A stretch of DNA of 19,978 nucleotides from assembly GCA_040758525.1 (NCBI GenBank), contig JBFLVQ010000088.1:1-19978 (forward strand), read 5' to 3'. The stretch comes from JBFLVQ01 sp040758525. GTDB lineage: Bacteria > Acidobacteriota > Blastocatellia > Chloracidobacteriales > JADJPF01. The notes beneath the pieces are model-generated. The model was not told the DNA's origin, searched no databases, and worked only from the letters and a program-made list of their open reading frames with translations. Shown here in pieces: positions 6,993 through 13,538 of the stretch. The first letter of the stretch is position 1, and each line of letters begins with the position of its first letter. A program made the translations under genes and the position numbers.

Positions 6993-7958
6993 CTAAGGCT
7001 TCAGCAGTACCTTAAGCACACCTGGTTGCTGTGCATGTGTAAAGGCAGGCACACCTTGAGATAGTGGAAAGATATTTGAGATCAGACTCTGCACATCGAC
7101 TCTACCTTCTGTAAGCAGGCGTAAAGCATCTGCTAAGCGCCCACAACGTGACCCTACAATAGAGATCTCATTAACAACAACGCGTGCAGCATCAAGTGTG
7201 AGCATACCAGCATAAGTAGATTTCAATACAATCTTGCCGCGTGGTCGCACTAGATCAAGCGCTTGGATCATCGCCTTGTCAGCGCCACTCGCTTCCACAA
7301 CACAATCAAACTTGCCTGACTGATCACTCAGTTCAGCGGCTTGCACTGTTTCTATTCCTTGTTGGCGGGCAATCGCCAGCTTGTCTAGATGTTTTCCTAC
7401 TAATACCAACTGACAGCCAGTCAATTTTAATACCTGAGCAATAAGCAGCCCTAACTTGCCATCGCCGATCACTGCTACACGATCCTTTGGCTGAAGGGTT
7501 ACTTGTTCTAGGATACTGCAGGCTGCCGCCAGTGGTTCGCTAAAGACTGCGACTTCATCCGGTATTGTGTCAGGAACAATAAGCAGATTACCAGAGGGCA
7601 GAGAGAGATATTCCGCAAAAGCACCATCGCGATTAACAATGCCTAATACTGTGCGTGTTGGGCAGTGACGTGTATCGCCACTCTGACAAAGTGCACATTG
7701 ACCACAACCAGCATTGATCTCGCCAACCACACGTTGACCGATCAGATCCTTGTCTGCTGCTGCCTCGACACGACCAACAAATTCATGTCCAGGAATGCCA
7801 CAGAAACCGGCATAACCATGTGTAATCTCGATATCAGTATTACAAATACCAGCAGCTAATACTCGTACCAATGCCTCACTGGGGCGCGCTGGTCGTGGTG
7901 CATCAGTCACTAACGCAAGCGTGCCATCAAATCTCAATGCTGTCATGGTTTCGTTCAT
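6993..7958 (-). CDS. Zinc-dependent alcohol dehydrogenase-like protein (MDR superfamily)
   Basis: The 321-residue product belongs to the medium-chain dehydrogenase/reductase superfamily. Catalytic-zinc ligands appear as C39 (AGICNTD), H58-E59 (GHEF) and E141 (FSEPLAAA). The structural-zinc lobe is C85, C88, C91 and C99 (CGQCALCQSGDTRHC). The dinucleotide-binding turn is GDGKLG (165-170). The enzyme probably oxidises an alcohol with NAD or NADP; the substrate cannot be told. It is somewhat shorter than the usual 340-380 residues, with a compact C-terminal half. The start at 7958 has GGAGAAG on the minus strand (7967-7961), with GGAG 5 nt from the ATG. It is the last gene of a three-gene operon, 18 nt after the stop of the hydratase/dehydrogenase gene, which suggests a role linked to acyl-CoA or alcohol breakdown. 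Confidence 0.85.
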   Translation of the reverse strand: MNETMTALRFDGTLALVTDAPRPARPSEALVRVLAAGICNTDIEITHGYAGFCGIPGHEFVGRVEAAADKDLIGQRVVGEINAGCGQCALCQSGDTRHCPTRTVLGIVNRDGAFAEYLSLPSGNLLIVPDTIPDEVAVFSEPLAAACSILEQVTLQPKDRVAVIGDGKLGLLIAQVLKLTGCQLVLVGKHLDKLAIARQQGIETVQAAELSDQSGKFDCVVEASGADKAMIQALDLVRPRGKIVLKSTYAGMLTLDAARVVVNEISIVGSRCGRLADALRLLTEGRVDVQSLISNIFPLSQGVPAFTHAQQPGVLKVLLKP

Positions 7959-7976
7959 GACTTCTCCGCTTTATTT

Positions 7977-10115
7977 CTATGTTGAGTAGAATTTTGTTCC
8001 TTTGTTGGCAGCATCGACAAGGATTGCAGCAGGTTGGAACCGTGTCCCCAGGCGTGTTGCCAATGTCTCTAATCTATTGACTAGTGCGGCTGCACCAATA
8101 CTATCAATGTAGCGAAACGGGCCACCACGAAAAGGTGGAAAACCAAGTCCCATAATCGCTCCCACATCCCCATCACGTGGGCAGTGCAAGATCCCTTCTT
8201 GCAAGCAGAGAGCTGCCTCATTTACCATTGCCAGCGAAAGCCGTTCGCTAATCGCTTCTCTTGTTATAGGTACACGAGTGCGGCCCTGTGGCAATAGATC
8301 ATAGACAGTAATATCTACATGCTTCTGTTTGCCTGTGTAGGTATAGAATCCTCTCTTATTCTTACGGCCCATACGTCCATCATTAATGATCTTTTGCATT
8401 GCTTCTACAGGATGCATACGCTCACCAAAAGCGGCATACATCACTTTAGCGACTTTTGCTCCAACATCTATACCTACCTCATCCATTAGCGCAATTGGCC
8501 CAACAGGAAATCCAAAATCGAGCAGTGCTGCATCAATCTCCTCAATAGCAGCGCCTTCTGTCAAAATCATAGCAGCTTCATTCATATAGGGAGCAAGAAT
8601 ACGTGTAGTATAGAAACCAACGCCATCACTGACTACAATGGTGGTCTTACCAAGTGTCTTACCCAATTCCACTGCAGTGGCGATCGCAGATTTAGCCGTC
8701 TGCTTAGTCGCAATCACCTCAAGCAGAGGCATCTTGGCAACAGGTGAGAAGAAGTGCATACCCAACACACTCTCTTGCCTACGCGCAGCATGGGCAATCT
8801 CCTTGATGGGAATTGAGGAAGTATTAGAGGCAAAGATTGCATCTTCGCGTGCCACCGTCTCCCAATCTTTCAGAACTTGTTGCTTAAGTGTCAGATCCTC
8901 AAAGACTGCCTCGATGGTAAGATCGGCAGTATGAAAACCGCTATAATCGGTTGTGCTAGAGATATGTGTGAATCTACGTTCTGCTTCACTACGGCTGTAA
9001 CGACCACGTTTGGCCGCCTGCTGGAAATAGTCATAACAGGCCTTCACACCACGCCCCAAGCTCTCGTCATCCTTGTCACGTAAACGCACAGTAATACCTT
9101 TGTCAGCAGCAACCATAGCTATACCTGCACCCATAAAGCCCGCACCTAGTATACCTAGCTTACGCACCTCATGTGGTTGCACATTCTTATCGGCTACACC
9201 GGTCTCTTTCTTAAGTGCAGTAATAGCAAAAAAGAGATTGACCAGTTGGCGCGAGACATCGGTAAGCGCTAGTTCGCCAAAATGTTTTGCCTCAAATGCC
9301 AATCCCATCTCTAGCGGTGCACCACTGGCCGCCAGTTTTACTGCTTCCAATGCACACAAAGGTGCTGGATAAAGGCCACGAGTCTTGGCTAAAAGCATCT
9401 TACGCGCTTGCCAGAACAAGATCGCGCGTCCTAGTGGGTTACCTGCTAACAACCACTCTTTTAACCCACCCGATCTTTTCTTTGACGATCGTATCTGCTT
9501 GTTAGAGGCCAATCGCAATGCCGCCTGTTTAGCAACATCCAACAAGACAGCGTATGGTACGACTTCATCAACTAGTCCAAGCTGTTTAGCTTTCTTGGGA
9601 TAGATATTTTTGCCAGTAAGGATCATATCGAGCGCAGTAGCTAGATTGATCAGTCTAGGCAATCGTTGTGTGCCACCTCCACCTGGGAGTAGACCAAGTT
9701 GCACTTCAGGGAGCGCGAGCACTGTCTTGGGCGCATCACTAGCAACACGGTAATGGCAGGCGAGAGCTACTTCTACCCCTCCACCTAGACAAGCGCCATG
9801 AATCGCGGCAACGATCGGCACACGTAAGGCAGCAAATTTATTGAGTACCATCTGGCCACGTTGTGAGAGTGTGGTTGCGGCAGCGACAGAGGTTAATTTG
9901 ACAAAGTCATCGATATCGGCACCGGCAATGAAGGTATCTTCTTTACCGCTAATAAGCACAAGTCCACGTAACTCATGCTGCTTTTCTATACGCTCGATCA
10001 ACTCCTCAACTTCACCTAGCAGAGAGATGGAGAGCTTATTCACCTTCTCGCCAGGTAGATCAAAGGTGATGACGCCAATTTGACGATCATCGACCTCAAA
10101 GGAGAAAGCGGGCAT
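7977..10115 (-). CDS. fadJ: Fatty-acid oxidation complex alpha subunit: enoyl-CoA hydratase / 3-hydroxyacyl-CoA dehydrogenase
   Basis: The 712-residue product has the length and domain order of FadJ/FadB. The crotonase domain spans about 1-195. AGADI (64-68) and HGACLGGGVE (106-115) form the oxyanion hole and carry E115; E137 in LPEVQLG is the second catalytic glutamate. A linker follows (about 200-315), then the NAD-binding domain with GAGFMGAG (324-331) and IEAVFEDL (401-408). The dehydrogenase dyad is H454 (GMHFFSPV) with E466, next to NTSS (431-434). The C-terminal domain contains DFGFPVGP (533-540). It catalyses hydration of trans-2-enoyl-CoA and oxidation of 3-hydroxyacyl-CoA in beta-oxidation. 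No thiolase (beta subunit) gene is adjacent, unlike many fadBA or fadIJ operons. The ATG at 10115 has AAGGAA on the minus strand 5 nt upstream. The gap to the upstream CoA gene is 12 nt. FadJ rather than FadB is a guess from overall look. Confidence 0.9.
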   Translation of the reverse strand: MPAFSFEVDDRQIGVITFDLPGEKVNKLSISLLGEVEELIERIEKQHELRGLVLISGKEDTFIAGADIDDFVKLTSVAAATTLSQRGQMVLNKFAALRVPIVAAIHGACLGGGVEVALACHYRVASDAPKTVLALPEVQLGLLPGGGGTQRLPRLINLATALDMILTGKNIYPKKAKQLGLVDEVVPYAVLLDVAKQAALRLASNKQIRSSKKRSGGLKEWLLAGNPLGRAILFWQARKMLLAKTRGLYPAPLCALEAVKLAASGAPLEMGLAFEAKHFGELALTDVSRQLVNLFFAITALKKETGVADKNVQPHEVRKLGILGAGFMGAGIAMVAADKGITVRLRDKDDESLGRGVKACYDYFQQAAKRGRYSRSEAERRFTHISSTTDYSGFHTADLTIEAVFEDLTLKQQVLKDWETVAREDAIFASNTSSIPIKEIAHAARRQESVLGMHFFSPVAKMPLLEVIATKQTAKSAIATAVELGKTLGKTTIVVSDGVGFYTTRILAPYMNEAAMILTEGAAIEEIDAALLDFGFPVGPIALMDEVGIDVGAKVAKVMYAAFGERMHPVEAMQKIINDGRMGRKNKRGFYTYTGKQKHVDITVYDLLPQGRTRVPITREAISERLSLAMVNEAALCLQEGILHCPRDGDVGAIMGLGFPPFRGGPFRYIDSIGAAALVNRLETLATRLGTRFQPAAILVDAANKGTKFYST

Positions 10116-10127
10116 ATCATTTCCTTA

Positions 10128-11366
10128 TCAAATGCGTACAAAGGCTTTCATTAGACGCAACTTGATCTTCTCAAACCAGCTACGTTTCTCTTTTGTAATA
10201 CCATCTCGTCGCAGACGGCGTAGTTCACCTTCATCATAGCCAAGTGCTGCCAGCATCTCTTCAGTATGCTCACCCAAGCGGGGTGGCGGTAGTTGCATAC
10301 GTACCGGTGTATCAGAGAACTTGAAGGGTGAGCCAACTTGTCGCAAAGGGCCTTCCACAGGGTGATCCATCTCGAAGATCATCGCACGTTGGGCTGCCTG
10401 TGGATTCGAGAGCGCATCAGCCATATTATAGATCGGTTCACAACAGATATCCTTTTCGGCAAATAGCTTTAACCATTCATCACGTGTGCGACTGAGAAAG
10501 AGGCTGCGCAGTTCTGTATATAGACGCTCACGTTCCTTGCCTTTAACAAACTGTTTATCAATAAAATCCTTGCGTCCAATTGCCTCACAGAAATTTTGCC
10601 AGAACTTCGGCTCCAGCGCGCCCAGCGAGAGATATTTGGCATCCTTGGTCTTGTAGACACTATAAAAAGGATAGAGTCCAGTGAGTTGCATACGTGTACC
10701 AACTTCGCTCTCTTCACCGGCAAAAAAGTTCGCTGCTGTTACCGGGAGCATAGCGATCGTGGCATCAAGCATAGCCATATCTATATACTGTCCCTTGCCG
10801 GTATGTTCACGTGCAATAACTGCTGAGAGGATGGAAATAGCGGCAAATAGCCCGCCGCTTAGATCGGCAATCTGTACGGCTGGGATCACGGGCGCGCCTT
10901 TGGCATCTACAGTAAAACCAAGTACACCGGCTAAACCAGCATAGTTGATATCATGACCGGAGCGCTTGGCTAATGGCCCATCCTGGCCATAGCCAGTAAG
11001 TGAGCAGTAGATAATACGGGGATTAACAGCACTAGTAGCACTATAGCCAACTCCCAATCGATCGACTACACCAGGTCGAAAGCCTTCCAACACAACATCG
11101 GCTTGTGCGACAAGCTTCATAAAGATCTCGACGCCACGCTCCTCCTTAAGATTGATTGTGACACTCTTCTTGTTACGATTAACATTAAGGAAGAGTGCTC
11201 CTTCTTCTTTAATGTAAGGGGGAATGCGGCGAGCAGGATCACCATCATTAGGCTCTTCTATCTTAATAACCTCGGCGCCAAGGTCGGCTAGCAGCATTGT
11301 GCAGTAGGGCCCAGGTAACAATCGCGACAGATCAAGTATACGAATTCCGTTCAATGGCGCGGCCAT
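10128..11366 (-). CDS. CaiB/BaiF (family III) CoA protein, resembling alpha-methylacyl-CoA racemase
   Basis: The 412-residue product starts at the ATG at 11366, chosen over an upstream in-frame ATG at 11414 because GGAGGAG on the minus strand (11380-11374) lies 7 nt before it and the family normally begins with a segment like PLNGIRILDLSRLLPGP. Family motifs are clear: LLADLGAEVIKIE (25-37), LNVNRNKKSV (60-69), GFRPGVVDRLG (95-105) and GKGQYIDMAMLD (190-201). SGHDINYAGLAG (136-147) supplies H138, and IADLSGG (166-172) supplies D168. A histidine in GHDINY together with the aspartate matches the acid/base pair known from alpha-methylacyl-CoA racemase, which epimerises 2-methylacyl-CoAs; many CoA transferases of the family lack that histidine. 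A transferase role is still possible. The last 27 residues form a basic tail. It is the first gene of the operon with the hydratase/dehydrogenase gene 12 nt downstream. Confidence 0.85.
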   Translation of the reverse strand: MAAPLNGIRILDLSRLLPGPYCTMLLADLGAEVIKIEEPNDGDPARRIPPYIKEEGALFLNVNRNKKSVTINLKEERGVEIFMKLVAQADVVLEGFRPGVVDRLGVGYSATSAVNPRIIYCSLTGYGQDGPLAKRSGHDINYAGLAGVLGFTVDAKGAPVIPAVQIADLSGGLFAAISILSAVIAREHTGKGQYIDMAMLDATIAMLPVTAANFFAGEESEVGTRMQLTGLYPFYSVYKTKDAKYLSLGALEPKFWQNFCEAIGRKDFIDKQFVKGKERERLYTELRSLFLSRTRDEWLKLFAEKDICCEPIYNMADALSNPQAAQRAMIFEMDHPVEGPLRQVGSPFKFSDTPVRMQLPPPRLGEHTEEMLAALGYDEGELRRLRRDGITKEKRSWFEKIKLRLMKAFVRI

Positions 11367-11405
11367 TGCTTCTCTCCTCCAGACAAGCAGTTTGGTGCTA
11401 AGGAA

Positions 11406-11447
11406 ACAGACCAACTGGCCCTTACACTAAATACCATATAGGTCTGT
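11406..11447. repeat. Short inverted repeat in the 5' region of the racemase-like gene
   Basis: ACAGACC (11406-11412) and GGTCTGT (11441-11447) are exact inverted copies 28 nt apart, in the 112-nt gap between mreB and the CaiB-like gene. It may be an operator or chance. I see no convincing promoter or terminator in this gap, so read-through from mreB is possible. Confidence 0.25.
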
Positions 11448-11478
11448 GATCCGGCAATGAGGATTTCAAATGCAGTAC

Positions 11479-12525
11479 TCACACATTCTGACGCGAGAGA
11501 CGACGTAGCAGCAGAGGATTATGAAAGAGGTTACTAGCGCCATAGACAACCGACTCGCGCGGATTCTGGGCGGCCTTCACCTTTAGCTGCAATTCTGACT
11601 CCATGCGTTCATCAAATTTGGCGAGCAGTGCGCCCCCACCAGTGATCGTCATACCGCGATCGTGGATATCGCCCGCGACCTCGGGTGAGAGATCTTCCAG
11701 GAAGATACGTACAGCATTAACGATCTCTTTGATAATGGGTTCAATCGCGGCATGAATCTCTTGTGGAGTGATCGTCATCATTTCTGGTACAGAACGTACG
11801 ATGCTCTGGCCACGAATCTTGGTGCTATCGAGTGCCGCAGTAGGAATTTTGAAGATCGGTAGTGCACAAGCCAATTCCATCTTGACACGCTCAGCCGTGC
11901 GGTTGCCGATCAGCAGGTTATGATAACGCTTGATATGGTCGATGATCGCAGCATCTAGATCTGAGCCGCCTTTGCGCATCGATCGTGAGGCGATCAGATG
12001 TGAGCGTGTTACTGCCGCCATTTCTGTAGTAGCGCCGCCTATATCAACAATCATACTAGCACGTTCATCATCAGTGATGATCTTAGCACCCAATGCCGCC
12101 AAATAGCCTTTATCAACCAGGTAGGCACGGTTGGCGCCCGCCGCCTGTACGGCTTGAAAGAGCGCATGACGCTCTACACTGGTGACATCGCTTGGTATGC
12201 CCAAGATCACACGACGTGAAAATGTCGAGCGACTGCCACGTGCTTTGCGTATATAGCTGGCAAGCATCTTGGCTGCCAGTTCAAAATCTGAAACCACACC
12301 ATCTTCTAAGGGGCGACGAATTTCAACATCCTCAGGCGAGCGGCCTAGTAGTTCAAGGGCTTCGTTACCAACTGCGACCACCTCTCCATCGGTGCGATCA
12401 ATTGCTACTAAGGAAGGTTCATTAACAACAATTCCGCGATCGCGAGCGGAAATGAATGTATGCACTGTGCCCAGGTCGATGGCCAGGTCCTCTGTAATTA
12501 ATCCGCTAAGAGAGGGTAACTTCAC
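11479..12525 (-). CDS. mreB: MreB-like actin homologue, divergent at the ATPase site
   Basis: The 348-residue product aligns end to end with MreB, the actin-like protein that guides lateral wall synthesis at the inner membrane. Nucleotide-binding motifs are visible: DLGTVHTF (17-24, usually DLGTANTL), VDIGGATTE (160-168, usually VDIGGGTTE), GNRTAERVKME (207-217) and TGGGALL (295-301). The usual LIEEPMAAAIG motif, whose second glutamate (E136 in Bacillus subtilis numbering) activates water for ATP hydrolysis, reads LVDKGYLAALG (136-146), so K139 replaces it. No mreC or mreD gene follows, so this is probably an extra paralogue rather than the cell-shape operon copy. The start is GTG (12525-12523) with GGGAAG on the minus strand 5 nt upstream. 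It is divergent from tRNA-Asp. Confidence 0.9.
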   Translation of the reverse strand: MKLPSLSGLITEDLAIDLGTVHTFISARDRGIVVNEPSLVAIDRTDGEVVAVGNEALELLGRSPEDVEIRRPLEDGVVSDFELAAKMLASYIRKARGSRSTFSRRVILGIPSDVTSVERHALFQAVQAAGANRAYLVDKGYLAALGAKIITDDERASMIVDIGGATTEMAAVTRSHLIASRSMRKGGSDLDAAIIDHIKRYHNLLIGNRTAERVKMELACALPIFKIPTAALDSTKIRGQSIVRSVPEMMTITPQEIHAAIEPIIKEIVNAVRIFLEDLSPEVAGDIHDRGMTITGGGALLAKFDERMESELQLKVKAAQNPRESVVYGASNLFHNPLLLRRLSRQNV

Positions 12526-12603
12526 CGCTACTTCCCATCAACATTATTGCTCGACTTGCTATCGCGCTCCGTCTCCCATTCCGTGCGCGCCAATAATAAC
12601 ATG

Positions 12604-12632
12604 AAGATAAACTTTTCCGCACGTGATTACAA
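12604..12632 (-). promoter_or_regulatory. Possible mreB promoter
   Basis: On the minus strand TTGTAA (12632-12627) and TATCTT (12609-12604) are 17 nt apart, each matching its consensus at 4 of 6 positions. Transcription would start near 12597, leaving a leader of about 70 nt. Confidence 0.25.
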
Positions 12633-12705
12633 TAGTTCTTTGTTAAAGCCGTTTTACTAGCTAAATCTGTGCACCATCGGCAACAGATATGATGGGGGAA
12701 TAGCA

Positions 12706-12734
12706 TTGACACTAATACAGCTCGATGCTAAAGT
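12706..12734 (+). promoter_or_regulatory. Promoter of tRNA-Asp
   Basis: A perfect TTGACA (12706-12711) is followed after 17 nt by TAAAGT (12729-12734). The predicted start near 12741 lies 24 nt before the tRNA, which is usual for a short tRNA leader. This is the strongest -35 box in the window. Confidence 0.6.
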
Positions 12735-12764
12735 AGCCCTTCTGTCCCGGTAAGCAATGTAAGT

Positions 12765-12838
<74 letters not shown>

Positions 12839-12849
12839 TTACTAAAGTT

Positions 12850-12897
12850 AAGGCTGTCTGATTGTCGAACTAAACAGTCAGACAGCCTTTTCTATTT
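12850..12897 (+). terminator. Strong rho-independent terminator after tRNA-Asp, abutting the moaC ribosome binding site
   Basis: The arms AGGCTGTCTGA (12851-12861) and TCAGACAGCCT (12878-12888) match exactly over 11 bp. The stem can extend to about 16 bp (12850-12865 with 12874-12889, one G-U pair), with an 8-nt loop. A U-rich tail (TTTCTATTT, 12889-12897) follows. The moaC Shine-Dalgarno begins at the very next base. Confidence 0.85.
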
Positions 12898-12908
12898 GGA
12901 GAAGATTT

Positions 12909-13379
12909 ATGACTGAACTTACTCATTTTGATCAAGAAGGTCGCGCTCGCATGGTTGATGTAGGTGGCAAGTCCACAAGTATACGACGTGCTGTAGCAAG
13001 TGGAAAAGTGTTGATGTCATCTGCTACTGTGGCAGCAATTCGTACTCATCAACTTCCTAAAGGCGATCCTTTTGAGACAGCACGAATTGCTGGTATACTG
13101 GCTGCCAAACAGACCGCTACCTTGATCCCTTTATGTCATCCACTACCGATCAGTCATGCTGATATCGAGATAGCATTAGAAGATGATGGCGCACATATCA
13201 CTGCTACTGTTTCTACTGAGGCGGTTACGGGAGTAGAAATGGAAGCGCTCACAGCCGTCACTGTGGCGGCTCTCACTATTTATGATATGTGTAAAGCTAT
13301 TGAGAAGGGTATGGTAATTGCCGATATACGTTTGGAGAGCAAGACAGGTGGTAAATCAGGAGATTGGCAACGCACTTAG
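12909..13379 (+). CDS. moaC: Cyclic pyranopterin monophosphate synthase
   Basis: The 156-residue product has the normal MoaC length. MoaC converts the 3',8-cyclo-GTP made by MoaA into cyclic pyranopterin monophosphate, the first stable intermediate of molybdenum cofactor synthesis, in the cytoplasm. FDQEGRARMVDVGGK (7-21) is the classic N-terminus. LIPLCHPLPISH (72-83) and GVEMEALTAVTVAALT (108-123) followed by YDMCKA (125-130) contain the active-site residues, including D126 and K129; K51 is also conserved. GGAGAAG (12898-12904) lies 4 nt before the ATG. No other moa or moe gene is near. No promoter can be placed between the tRNA terminator and the gene, so expression may depend on read-through. 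Confidence 0.95.
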   Translation: MTELTHFDQEGRARMVDVGGKSTSIRRAVASGKVLMSSATVAAIRTHQLPKGDPFETARIAGILAAKQTATLIPLCHPLPISHADIEIALEDDGAHITATVSTEAVTGVEMEALTAVTVAALTIYDMCKAIEKGMVIADIRLESKTGGKSGDWQRT

Positions 13380-13386
13380 TTGCGCA

Positions 13387-13433
13387 AATCCACCTATAAG
13401 ATAGCATAATGCAATCCACAATCCATAATCCAC
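13387..13433 (+). repeat. Four copies of the 7-mer AATCCAY upstream of the secreted-protein gene
   Basis: AATCCAC occurs at 13387-13393; then AATCCAC, AATCCAT and AATCCAC lie head to tail at 13413-13433. They sit about 40 nt upstream of the predicted -35 box at 13473, where an activator could bind. The tandem three could also be a chance slippage repeat. Confidence 0.4.
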
Positions 13434-13472
13434 CGAATAGAATCGAGTGGTTATTAAACCATACTTTACTAG

Positions 13473-13500
13473 TTGACTTGCCATTTATATGCTCCATAAT
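13473..13500 (+). promoter_or_regulatory. Predicted promoter of the secreted helical-repeat protein gene
   Basis: TTGACT (13473-13478) and CATAAT (13495-13500) each match consensus at 5 of 6 positions and are 16 nt apart. Transcription would start near 13507, about 32 nt before the ATG. Confidence 0.5.
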
Positions 13501-13538
13501 CTCCCTTAACGATTAATGTTTTCTTTAATGAGGTTATT

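Noticed and set aside
8386..9603. Series of plus-strand open frames of 67-99 codons
   Set aside because: All are antisense to the fadJ-type gene, which has every catalytic motif in place; none shows a domain or ribosome binding site.
12506..12712. 68-codon minus-strand frame upstream of mreB
   Set aside because: It covers the mreB promoter and leader and overlaps the mreB start in another frame; the protein is Cys-, His- and Arg-rich with no recognisable domain.
12839..12908. Molybdenum-cofactor riboswitch before moaC
   Set aside because: Only 70 nt separate the tRNA and moaC, and these are filled by a simple terminator hairpin; the known riboswitch is longer and more complex.
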